64,000 nucleotides of DNA from WHSW01 sp963767285 (GTDB taxonomy: Bacteria > Actinomycetota > Thermoleophilia > Solirubrobacterales > 70-9): NCBI GenBank assembly GCA_963767285.1, contig CAVYDJ010000001.1, forward strand, positions 372,001 to 436,000, written 5' to 3'. The notes beneath the pieces were generated by a model that was not told where the DNA came from, made no database searches, and saw only the letters and a list, made by a program, of their open reading frames with translations. How positions within the stretch are numbered: position 1 is the first letter of the stretch; each line of letters starts with the position of its first letter. Below are positions 33,367 to 42,700 of this stretch, in pieces. The translations under genes and the position numbers were made by a program.

Positions 33367-34296
33367 ATGAAGTGGAAGCGATCAAAGGGCCGCAAGGGCC
33401 GTGACGTGATCGATATCCGCGGCGCCGAGCAGCCGAGCGGCGGCACGGCGTCCGGCGGTGGCCTCGGCGGGCTGCCGATCCCGGGCAGCATCGCGGGCGT
33501 CGGCGGGACCGCCGGCGTCGTCGTGCTGCTCGTCGTGATCGCCATCCAGGTTTTCGGCGGCGGGGGTGAGGGCGGCTTCGACATCGGGTCGGCGCTCGGC
33601 CCCGGGGGGCAGGCGCCCGGCGCCGACGATCCCGCCCCGATCCCTCCCGAGCAGGACCCGCAGCGCGACATCAAGGAGTTCTCCGTCTACGTCTTCAACG
33701 ACACCCAGGACACCTGGAGCAAGATCCTCGCCGAGGACGAGCGCAACTACGAACGCGCGCAGCTCGTCCTCTATTCCGACGCCGTCTCGACCGAGGGCTG
33801 CGGCGGCGCGACCTCGGCGGTCGGGCCGTTCTACTGCCCGGCCGATCAACGCGTCTATCTGGACCTGACCTTCTACGAGGACATGCGCCGCCAGCTCGGC
33901 GCGCCCGGGGACTTCGCCTGGGCGTACGTGATCGCCCACGAGATCGGCCACCACGTCCAGAACCTGCTCGGGACGAACGAGGCGGTCGCCGCGGAGGAGA
34001 ACTCCGACAACGCGAACGAGCTCTCGGTGCGCACCGAGCTGCAGGCCGATTGCTACGCCGGCGTCTGGGCGTCGACCGTGTTCGCCGAGGGTGATCTCGA
34101 GGAGGGCGACCTCGACGAGGCGTTCACGGCGACCGAGGCGGTCGGCGACGACACGCTCGCTGAGCAGGCGGGGCGCCGCGTCAACACCGACAGCTTCACC
34201 CACGGCAGCGCCGAGCAGCGCCGCCACTGGTTCGAGGCCGGCTACGAGTCCGGCGAGCCGGCCGACTGCGACACGTTCTCGGTCGACGAGGTCTAG
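33367..34296 (+). CDS. Neutral zinc metallopeptidase (YpfJ family), membrane-anchored
   Basis: 309 residues. A basic N-terminus (MKWKRSKGRKGRDVIDIRG) precedes a single membrane helix (~48-65, GVVVLLVVIAIQVF). A flexible Gly/Pro stretch leads to the peptidase domain: TSAVGPFYCPADQRVYLDL, the HExxH motif YVIAHEIGHHVQNLLG and the third ligand region ELQADCYAGVWA. This is the zincin pattern of PF04228. The substrate is unknown. Confidence 0.87.
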   Translation: MKWKRSKGRKGRDVIDIRGAEQPSGGTASGGGLGGLPIPGSIAGVGGTAGVVVLLVVIAIQVFGGGGEGGFDIGSALGPGGQAPGADDPAPIPPEQDPQRDIKEFSVYVFNDTQDTWSKILAEDERNYERAQLVLYSDAVSTEGCGGATSAVGPFYCPADQRVYLDLTFYEDMRRQLGAPGDFAWAYVIAHEIGHHVQNLLGTNEAVAAEENSDNANELSVRTELQADCYAGVWASTVFAEGDLEEGDLDEAFTATEAVGDDTLAEQAGRRVNTDSFTHGSAEQRRHWFEAGYESGEPADCDTFSVDEV

Positions 34297-34332
34297 CCAG
34301 CGGCCGCGGCCGGCCGGCGGTACGATCGCGCC

Positions 34333-34821
34333 GTGGGCTTCTTCTCGCGCAGACGAAAGAAGGAGAGCGCGATCCCGGAGTCGACCGAGACCGCGTTGGG
34401 GTCGTTCGCGAACGCCGAGGGCCAGCCCGTCGTCGGCAAGCAGGTCGGGGGCGGCGGGATGCCGGGCGCCATGAACGTCCAGGGCATGGACCTCACCGAC
34501 ACGTTCGCGACGCTCAGCCAGCTCGGCCCGATGATCCAGCAGGCGATGGCCTCCGGCAACGTCCAGATCTCCCAGGGTGAGGCGCAGACGATCGACATGC
34601 GCGGCACCGACCTCGGCGAGCAGATCAAGGGGATCATGGCCCAGCACGGCATCGACCCCGACAGCGGCGCCGTTCAGCAGGCCGGCGACACCAACACCTA
34701 CATCGAGATGCAGCAGCAGATCCTCCAGGCGCTGGCGCAACACGGCATCGACCCCAACGCCTCCGGCACGAGCATCAACGTCACGAACGTGGAGATCGAG
34801 GGGCAGGGGGAGCAGCCCTAG
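34333..34821 (+). CDS. Hypothetical protein with duplicated QHGIDP motif
   Basis: 162 residues from GTG 34333, opening GFFSRRRKKESAIP. It contains LGPMIQQAMASGNVQIS, a segment with TIDMRGTDLGEQIKGIM, and two copies of a helix ending AQHGIDPxxxG (near residues 100 and 138). It is rich in Gln/Met with no membrane helix. Family not recognised. It lies 36 bases after the peptidase gene and is likely in the same transcript. Confidence 0.6.
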   Translation: MGFFSRRRKKESAIPESTETALGSFANAEGQPVVGKQVGGGGMPGAMNVQGMDLTDTFATLSQLGPMIQQAMASGNVQISQGEAQTIDMRGTDLGEQIKGIMAQHGIDPDSGAVQQAGDTNTYIEMQQQILQALAQHGIDPNASGTSINVTNVEIEGQGEQP

Positions 34822-34837
34822 GGCGAGCTCCGGGGGT

Positions 34838-34857
34838 CCCGGCCGGGTCTGGCCGGG
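34838..34857. terminator. Hairpin between convergent genes
   Basis: CCCGGCC and GGCCGGG pair perfectly across a six-base loop in the 38-base gap between the stops of the QHGIDP protein and the cyclophilin. Placement suggests a bidirectional terminator; no U-tract. Confidence 0.5.
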
Positions 34858-34859
34858 CG

Positions 34860-35318
34860 CTACTCGCTGAGCTCTACGCGCTCGATCAGCTGCGGTTCCA
34901 GCGGACGGTCGCCGGCCCCGGTGGGTGTCGCCTCGATGGCGTCGACCGCGTCCATCCCGTCGGTGACCTGGCCGAAAACCGTGTGCTTGCCGTCGAGCCA
35001 TGGCGCCGCCTCGGTCGTGACGATGAAGAACTGCGAGCCGTTCGTGTTCGGCCCCGCGTTTGCCATCGCCAGAGCGCCGCGGACGATCTTGTTGTCGTTG
35101 AACTCGTCCTCGAACGTGTAGCCCGGGCCGCCGGTCCCCGTCCCCTCGGGGCAGCCGCCCTGGATCATGAAGTCGGTGATCACGCGGTGGAAGACGAGCC
35201 CGTCGTAGAAGCCGTCCCCCGCGAGCTTGCGGAAGTTCTCGACTGTCTGCGGCGCAGCGTCGTCGAAGAATTCGATGGTGATCGGGCCTTGGTTGGTGTG
35301 AAGCGTGGCTTGTGACAT
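34860..35318 (-). CDS. Peptidyl-prolyl cis-trans isomerase, cyclophilin type
   Basis: 152 residues with no signal peptide, hence cytosolic. The active-site segment FHRVITDFMIQGGCPEGTG (catalytic Arg, Phe, Met, Gln), then FEDEF, and ANAGPNTNGSQFFIVTT are all present, as are WLDGKHTVFGQVTDGMDAVD and ATPTGAGDRP. It catalyses prolyl isomerisation in protein folding. ATG 35318 lies 42 bases from the divergent kinase gene. Confidence 0.93.
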   Translation of the reverse strand: MSQATLHTNQGPITIEFFDDAAPQTVENFRKLAGDGFYDGLVFHRVITDFMIQGGCPEGTGTGGPGYTFEDEFNDNKIVRGALAMANAGPNTNGSQFFIVTTEAAPWLDGKHTVFGQVTDGMDAVDAIEATPTGAGDRPLEPQLIERVELSE

Positions 35319-35360
35319 GGCGCGTGATCCTAGCGCGAGCGGCCGTATCCTCACCCCAGT

Positions 35361-38300
35361 ATGCGCTGCTCCGAGTGCGGCAACGTCAATCGTCCGGACG
35401 CTCGATTCTGCGACTCGTGCGGCGCACGGCTCGACGCCCCGGCGGACCCGCCCGCGCCCGCGCCGGGACCGCCGGCCGACGCGCCCGAGCTGATCGCCGG
35501 CCGCTACCGGGTCGAGGGCTTCCTCGGCCGCGGCGGGCGCAAGCGCGTCTACCGCGCCCGCGACACCGAGGCCGGCGACGCCGAGGTCGCGGTCGCCGTC
35601 TTCGACACCGAGGGAATCGAGGAAACGGTCCTCGCCCGGGCCCGGCGCGAGGCACAGGCGATGGGCAAGCTCGGCGAGCACCCCCACGTCGTCCGCATCC
35701 TCGACTCGGGCGAGGAGGACCGGGTGCCGTTCATCGTCAGCGAGTACGTAGGCGGCGGCGACCTGGCCTCGCTGCTCGACGACTGCGACGGGCGCCGACT
35801 GGAGATCGACCGCGCGCTCGCGATCGCGATCGACGTCTGCCGGGCGCTCGAGCATGCGCACGGGCGCGGGATCATCCATCGCGACCTGAAGCCGGCCAAC
35901 ATCTGGCTCGGCGACGACGACACCGCGCGGCTCGGCGACTTCGGGCTCGCGACCACGGACCGGCGCTCGCGGGAGGCGGTCGAGGGGATGCTGGTCGGGA
36001 CGGTCAACTACCTGCCTCCCGAGCAAGCGCTGGGGCGAAGCTCGGACGAGCGCTCCGACGTCTACTCGCTCGGGGCGATGGTCTACGAGCTGCTGACCGG
36101 GGAGCCTCCGTTTCCAGGCGAGGACGCGGTAGCGATCATCGGCCAGCACCTCAACGCCCAGCCGGTCGCCCCCTCGCTGCACCGCCCCGAGATCTCGCCC
36201 GCGATCGACCGGCTCGTCCTGCGGTTGCTCGCGAAGTCGCCGGATGATCGGCCACAGACTGCGGCCGAGGCCCGGCGCGCGATCGAGTCTGCCGCCAGCG
36301 CCCCCGCCGACGAACCGGCTGCCGAGCCCGAGAACCCGCTCTCCAAGCTCGCCGGCGGCGTCTTCGTCGGCCGCGACGCCGAGCTCGACCAGATGCGGAC
36401 GTCGCTCGAGGACGCGCTCGGGGGCCAGGGCCGTCTGCTGCTGCTTTCCGGCGATCCCGGGATCGGCAAGACCCGGACCGCCGAGCAGCTCGCCACCTAC
36501 GCCGGCGTCCGTGGGGCGCGCGTCTACTGGGGCCGCTGCCAGGAGTCGGAGGGCCAGCCGCCCTACTGGCCCTGGTCCGAGGCGCTCCGCTCGTACGTCC
36601 TCGACGCCGACCCGGTCGGCCTGCGCTGGCAGCTCGGCAGCCGCGCCGCCGACGTCGCCGCGATCGTCCCCGAGCTCGCGGACCGTCTCGGCGACCTCGG
36701 CGAGCCGCCGGACATGGAGACCGAGCAGGCCCGTTTCCGGCTCTTCGACTCGTTCGCGACCTTCCTTGGCGGTGCATCCAGCGCGCGACCGATGGTGGTC
36801 GTCCTCGACGACCTGCACTGGGCCGACGAGCCCTCGCTGCTGCTGCTCCGCTTCGTCGCTCGCCGGCTCGCCGATACCGGCCTGCTGCTGATCGGCACCT
36901 ACCGAGACGTCGAGCTCGGCCGCCATCACCCGCTCGCCGACACGCTCGGCGACCTGGCCGGGGTCGAGGGCGCCCGCCGCGTGACGCTGAGGGGCCTCGA
37001 TGCGGACGGGATCGCCGACTACATCGAGCTCACCGCCGGTGTCGACCGCCCGCCGCCCGATCTCACGGAGGCGATCCGGGACCAGACCGGCGGCAACCCG
37101 TTCTTCATCGGCGAGGTCGTGCGCCTCATGGCGGCCGAGGGACGGCTCGGCGAGGATCAGGCCCGGCGCCAGGTCGCGATCCCGCAGGGCGTCCGCGAGG
37201 TCGTCGGCCGCCGCCTCGACCGGCTCGGCGCCGACGCCAACAAGGTGTTGCGCATCGCTGCCGTCTACGGACGCGACTTCCGCCTCGACGTCCTCGACCG
37301 CGTCTGCGAGCTCTCGACGACCGAGATCGAGGCCGCGCTGCGCGAGGCGGTCGGCGACCGGCTCGTCAACGAGCCTGCCGCCGGGCTCTACTCGTTCTCG
37401 CACGCGCTCGTCCGCGAGACCCTGCAGGCCGAGGTCGCGGCCTCCAAGCGGGTCGCGATGCACCTGGAGATCGCCGAGGCGCTCGAGCAGGTCTACGCCG
37501 GCGAGCTCGATCGGCATCTCGGCGAGCTCGCCCACCACTTCATCGAGGCGGCACCGCTCGGCGAGGTCGAGCGCGCCGTCGACTACGCCACCCGGGCGGC
37601 TGGTACGGCACGCAAGCGGCTGGCCTACGAGGACGCCGCGGTCCTCTACGCGCGGGCGCTCGAGACGCTCGAGCTCCAGCGGCAGCCCGATCTGGGCCGG
37701 CGGCTCGAGCTCCTGCTCGAGCTGGGCGCCGCGCAGACCCGGGCGTCACAGGTCGGCGCCGCGCGCGCCACGCTGAGGACGGCCGCGGATCTGGCCCGCG
37801 AGCTCGAGCGCCCGGAGCAGATGGCCCGGGCGGCTCTCGGGATGGTCGTGCTCGGGATCGCCGGCGTGGTCAACGAGCAGCTGATCGAACTCCTCAACGA
37901 GGCCCTCGAGGAGGTTGGCCCCGACGACAGCCCGCTCCGCTCGCAGTTACTCAGCGGGCTCGCCCAGGAGCTCTATTGGACCGACCCCGCCGGGCGCTCC
38001 GACGACCTCGGCCTCGAGGCCCTCGAGATGGCGCGGCGCCTCGGCGACCCGCAATCGCTGGCCTTCGCGCTGGTCAGGCGCCAGTTCACCGGCGCCGTCG
38101 GCCCCGCGGAGACCCGTCGCCGGCTCGACGAGAGCAACGAGATGCACGAGCTCGCCAAGCGGGTCGGCGACCGCGAGCTGGAGCTGCGCGCCCACGTCTA
38201 CCGGCTCCGCAACCGGCTCGAGCTCGGCGAGTTGCACGAGGTCGACGCCGACCTGGCCGCATTCGAGCGGCTCGCCAACGAGCTCCGGCAGCCCACCCAC

Positions 38301-39698
38301 CTCTGGCACGTGCCCGGGCTGAAGGCGATGCGGGCGCTGATCGACGGGCGCTTCGACGATGCCGAGCGCCTGATCGCGGAGGCACTCGAGGCCGGTACCC
38401 GCGCCGAGGAGCCCGTCTCTGAGCAGTTCCACGGCACGCAGATCGCCCTGCTGCGCCGGCTGCGGCGCTCGCAAGCCGACGTCGCCGAACTCGGGAACCT
38501 GGTGGCCGGTCTTGCCGACCTCGCCGAGCGCTTTCCGGCGATCCCGGCCTGGCGTTGCTCGCTCGCCGCCACCCACGCCGAGCTCGGCAACGAGAACGAG
38601 ACCCGGGCGGTGTTCGAGACGCTGGCCGCCGGCGACTTCGCCGACCTGCCGCTCGACTCGCAGTGGGCGATCTCGCTCTGCCTCCTGGCCGAGGCGGCCG
38701 TCTTCCTCGACGACGTCCCGCGAGCGCGGCTGCTCTACGACCACCTGCTCGCCTACGACGGGCTCAACGTGATCGCCGGCCGTGCCGCGGCCTCCTACGG
38801 CCCGGTCGCGCGCGTCCTCGGACTGCTCGCGGTCACCGCCGGGCGTCTCGAGGACGCCGAGCGCCATTTCGCCGAGGCGCTGGCGATGAGCGAGCGGATG
38901 GGCGACCGGCCGTTCTCGGCCCAGGCTCGCGTCGGCCTGGCCAGGATGCTGCTCGAGCGGGGCGCCGGCTCCGATCGCGGCCGAGCGCTCGACCTGCTCG
39001 CCCAGGCGCTCGAGTCGGCGCAGGAGATCGGCATGCACCGGTTGCTCAACGAGGCGCTCACGGCGCGCCTCGAAGCCCAGGGCCTGGGGTCGCTCGACGC
39101 CACCACCTCGATCGACTTCATGATCGGGGAGGTCGCCTCCGAGCAGCCGGACATCGCCGCCCACGCGGCGCCCGACGGCCAGGTGACGATCCTCTTCTCC
39201 GACATCGAGAACTCGACCCTGATGACCGAGCGGCTCGGCGACCAGCGTTGGCTCGAGCTCCTGCGTGCCCACAACGCCGTCTTCCGCAGCCAGGTCTCGG
39301 CGCACGGCGGGTTCGAGGTCAAGAACCAGGGCGACGGCTTCATGCTCGTCTTCCCGGACTCGCGGCGGGCGGTCGAGTGCGCGGCCGCGATCCAGCGCGG
39401 CCTCGCCGAGGGCGAGCTGATCGAAGGCGAGACGGTCCGGGTGCGGATGGGGATGCACGCGGGCGAGGCGATCCGCGAGGAGGGCGACTTCTTCGGCCGC
39501 AGCGTGATCCTCGCGGCGCGGATCGCCGCCCAGGCGCGCGGCGGCGAGATCCTCGTCTCCGAGGCGCTCAAGGAGCGCGCCGAGCCCGCCGACGGCGACG
39601 GGATCAGCTTCGGGGATGGCCGCGAGCTGGAGCTCAAGGGCCTTTCGGGGACGCACCTCGTCTACAGCGCCGGCTGGGAGCAGGCCGTCCCCGTGTAA
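35361..39698 (+). CDS. Giant signalling protein: zinc ribbon, WNK-like Ser/Thr kinase, AAA-type ATPase, TPR region, class III nucleotide cyclase
   Basis: 1445 residues. 3-20: zinc ribbon (CSECGN...CDSCG). 49-305: protein kinase with glycine loop FLGRGGRKRVYRA, helix-C Glu97, IIHRDLKPANIWL (173-182) and DFG (193-195). The usual VAIK lysine is Ala79 (EVAVAVF), while Lys61 in the loop sits where WNK kinases have theirs. 335-620: ATPase with VFVGRDAELDQM, Walker A SGDPGIGKTRT and Walker B MVVVLDDLHWADEPS. ~700-1230: helical TPR-like repeats. ~1275-1440: cyclase domain (ILFSDIENSTLMTERLG, KNQGDGFMLVF) keeping both metal Asp residues, but with VILAARIA where VNxAARI is usual. Probably cytosolic and cross-regulated; active states need testing. 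Confidence 0.85.
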   Translation: MRCSECGNVNRPDARFCDSCGARLDAPADPPAPAPGPPADAPELIAGRYRVEGFLGRGGRKRVYRARDTEAGDAEVAVAVFDTEGIEETVLARARREAQAMGKLGEHPHVVRILDSGEEDRVPFIVSEYVGGGDLASLLDDCDGRRLEIDRALAIAIDVCRALEHAHGRGIIHRDLKPANIWLGDDDTARLGDFGLATTDRRSREAVEGMLVGTVNYLPPEQALGRSSDERSDVYSLGAMVYELLTGEPPFPGEDAVAIIGQHLNAQPVAPSLHRPEISPAIDRLVLRLLAKSPDDRPQTAAEARRAIESAASAPADEPAAEPENPLSKLAGGVFVGRDAELDQMRTSLEDALGGQGRLLLLSGDPGIGKTRTAEQLATYAGVRGARVYWGRCQESEGQPPYWPWSEALRSYVLDADPVGLRWQLGSRAADVAAIVPELADRLGDLGEPPDMETEQARFRLFDSFATFLGGASSARPMVVVLDDLHWADEPSLLLLRFVARRLADTGLLLIGTYRDVELGRHHPLADTLGDLAGVEGARRVTLRGLDADGIADYIELTAGVDRPPPDLTEAIRDQTGGNPFFIGEVVRLMAAEGRLGEDQARRQVAIPQGVREVVGRRLDRLGADANKVLRIAAVYGRDFRLDVLDRVCELSTTEIEAALREAVGDRLVNEPAAGLYSFSHALVRETLQAEVAASKRVAMHLEIAEALEQVYAGELDRHLGELAHHFIEAAPLGEVERAVDYATRAAGTARKRLAYEDAAVLYARALETLELQRQPDLGRRLELLLELGAAQTRASQVGAARATLRTAADLARELERPEQMARAALGMVVLGIAGVVNEQLIELLNEALEEVGPDDSPLRSQLLSGLAQELYWTDPAGRSDDLGLEALEMARRLGDPQSLAFALVRRQFTGAVGPAETRRRLDESNEMHELAKRVGDRELELRAHVYRLRNRLELGELHEVDADLAAFERLANELRQPTHLWHVPGLKAMRALIDGRFDDAERLIAEALEAGTRAEEPVSEQFHGTQIALLRRLRRSQADVAELGNLVAGLADLAERFPAIPAWRCSLAATHAELGNENETRAVFETLAAGDFADLPLDSQWAISLCLLAEAAVFLDDVPRARLLYDHLLAYDGLNVIAGRAAASYGPVARVLGLLAVTAGRLEDAERHFAEALAMSERMGDRPFSAQARVGLARMLLERGAGSDRGRALDLLAQALESAQEIGMHRLLNEALTARLEAQGLGSLDATTSIDFMIGEVASEQPDIAAHAAPDGQVTILFSDIENSTLMTERLGDQRWLELLRAHNAVFRSQVSAHGGFEVKNQGDGFMLVFPDSRRAVECAAAIQRGLAEGELIEGETVRVRMGMHAGEAIREEGDFFGRSVILAARIAAQARGGEILVSEALKERAEPADGDGISFGDGRELELKGLSGTHLVYSAGWEQAVPV

Positions 39699-39751
39699 CC
39701 GCTCGGGGAACCGGCGCATCGGCCAGTTCGTGGCTTTAGCCTCTTGCGGAG

Positions 39752-42700
39752 ATGGATCTGGGGTGGATGCATGGACGCCGGGGGGTGTCGGTTGCGCTGA
39801 TCGCAGCCGTCTGCATGGCTGCGCCGCCGCTGGCGCTTGCGGCTTTCCCGGGGACCAACCCCGACGAGAACCCGCGCCTCAACACCCCGAACGACCCGGG
39901 GTTCGACGACTGCGAGGGCGACGACGAGCAGGGCGGCTCGGCCTGCAGCTACTTCGAAGAGAACTTCGTGATGTTCGGGTTCAGCCCCGACACCGCTCAG
40001 CTGTTGCCGCCAGGCCCGCTTCATCCCTCGTACGCCGACTGCCTCGCCCCGCTTCCGGGAGTCCCGCAGCTCGACGCCCAGGGCCAGCAGGCGAACACTC
40101 TGGGGTCGGAGGGGCAGAGCTGCGCGCAGATCGCGGGCGTGCGCGCCGACACCGCGTGGAAGTACTTCGGCAGGTACACCGCCCCGCCGCACACGGTCGG
40201 GAGCCCGAACGTCACGATCGCGATCCTTGACACCGGGATCGAGTGGCAGGACACGGAGCTGCGCACCAAGGTCCACCTCAACACGGCCGAGCTGCCGCTC
40301 CCGAAGACAACGGGCGGCGTGGACTGCGCCGCCGACGACTGCAACAACGACGGCGCGTTCAACGTCGCCGACTACGCGAACGACTCCCGGGTGGCGAACG
40401 CAGCCGGCGACGACGAGGCCGACTCGATCCTCGACGGCTCGGACCTGATCGCGACGTTCTCGAACGGCAACGACGCCGACGCCAACGGCTACGTCGACGA
40501 CATCGCCGGCTGGGACTTCTTCGACGACGACAACGATCCCTTCGACGCCTCGAGCTGCTGCTCGGCCAACGGCCATGGCACCGACCGCGCCAAGTCGGCC
40601 GCCGCCGATACCGACAACGGCCAGGGCAACCCCGGAATGTGCCCGGACTGCCAGATCATGCCGCTGCGCGTCTGGGACACCTTCGTCGTCCCGGGCGACA
40701 ACTACGCGATGGGCGTCGACTACGCGACCCGCAACGGCGCGAGCGTCGTCGAGGGCGCCGTCGGCGGGCTGACCAACTCGCAGTTCGCAAGGCGCGCGTT
40801 CCAGCGCGCGGACGACCAGGGCGTCTCGCTGATGCTCGTCTCCAGCGACATCAACAGCGCCAACCACAACTACCCGACCAACTACAACGAGGCCGTCTAC
40901 GTCGCCGGCTCGCTGCCCGACACCGCGCCGTTCGGCGCCTGCGACACCCCCGGCGGCATCGGCCCGGTCGGTTTCCCGTTCGACCCGCCGGACGAGTTCG
41001 ACGAGCAGTTCCAAGCGGGTTGCGAGGCGTTCCAGGACCAGCTACAGAGTGGCTGCGGCGGGTCGACCCCGGCCGGCCTCGGCTGCCTCTTGTTCACCGG
41101 CCAGCCGACTACGACGAGCTTCTTTCGCAACTCGAACCTGACCCAGTACGGCGGCAAGGCCGACATCGTCCTGATGGGGTCCACCGGCTCGGAGAACACA
41201 GGCCTGGCCTCCGGCGCCGCCGGCCTCGTGCACTCCTTCGGGCGCCTTTGGCTACCCGGCGATGGGCCGGGGGGCCTCATCCCCGCCAGCGCCTGCGGCC
41301 CGGCGTTGCCCGCCGACTGCGACCCGGCGCTGACCGGCAACGAGGTCCGCCAGTTGCTGACCATGACCGCCGAGGACGTCCAGTCAGAGAACACCGGCAC
41401 GATCGGTCAGGCCGATCGTGCCGACGACGGCTGGGATACCCACTTCGGCTACGGCCGCGTGAACCTCGCCGGTGCGATGGCGAGAATCTCCAACGACCCG
41501 GTCGGGGCCGCGCTGACGCCGCCGGCCGGATGGCCGTGCCAGACGTCCGGGCCGAACACCGACCCCAACTGCATCCCGCCGGCGGCCCAGATCGACTCTC
41601 CCGACTGGTTTGCCCCGATCAACGTCGACCGCGTGCCGGCGGGCGGCGTGCCCATCCGCGGGTTCGCGGCGGCGCCGCACTCGAACTCCGGCGTGGGCAA
41701 TTGGGAACTGGAGTACGCGTGCGGCCAGCAGCCGGCGGAGGCGGACTTCGCCACGCTGGCGAGCGGCACCGGGGCCGTCGACGGTCTGCTCGGCACGATT
41801 CCCAAGTCGGTTCTCGAGGACCTCGCCGACCCCACCATCCCCGTCTTCTGTGACGGCAGCGTCGCGAACGACGCCGGGCGGCCCGCCGGCGGCGCCGGGA
41901 GCGTATGGCCGGCCGATCCCTATCCGAGCCCCGATCCCGAGCGCCACGCCTTCACGATTCGTCTCACCGTCCACGAGGCCGACGACCCGGACAACATCGG
42001 TCAGTACCGCAAGACCCTCCACGCCTACGAGGACGACGGCAACCTCGACGGCTGGCCGAAGCCCACCGGAAGCGGCGCCGATGCGGCGAACTACGTCACC
42101 GGCTCCGGCGGCGAGCAGTCGCAGCGGCTCTACGACATCACTGGCGACAACGAGCTCGACGTGCTGATGCCGACCTCCAGCGGCGAGCTCTGGGCGTTCG
42201 ACTCCGCCGGCGACCCGATCAACGCCTTCGGCGGCGACGGCAAGGTCGAGACGGATGCGCTGGCGCTCGCCCAGGCCCACCCGCCGGCCGTTGGCCTTCC
42301 GGTGCCGCGTGAGGCGCTGCGGACTCCGGCGATCGGCGACATCGCGGGCGATGTCGAGCCTGAGATCGTCTCCACCGCGGGCGAGCACGTCTACGCCTGG
42401 CAGCTCGACGGCGATCCCGTCGCCGGCTTTCCCGTCCGGCTCAACCCGGCGCTCTCGCAGCCGTGCAAGGCCGGGGTCCCGAAGCCGTGCTTCCACCCGG
42501 CCGACCGCGCGATCACGAGCTCGACAACCACATCAAGCGCGGGTTCCTCAGCTCCGCCGTGCTCGCCGATCTCGACCTCGACGGCGGCCTCGACATCGTC
42601 GCCGCTTCGCTCGACCAGCACGTCTACGCGTGGTCGGGCGACGGCGCGCGGATGCCCGGCTTCCCGGTTCGGCTCGCGTCCGGCGGCGCCGACGGGGCGG

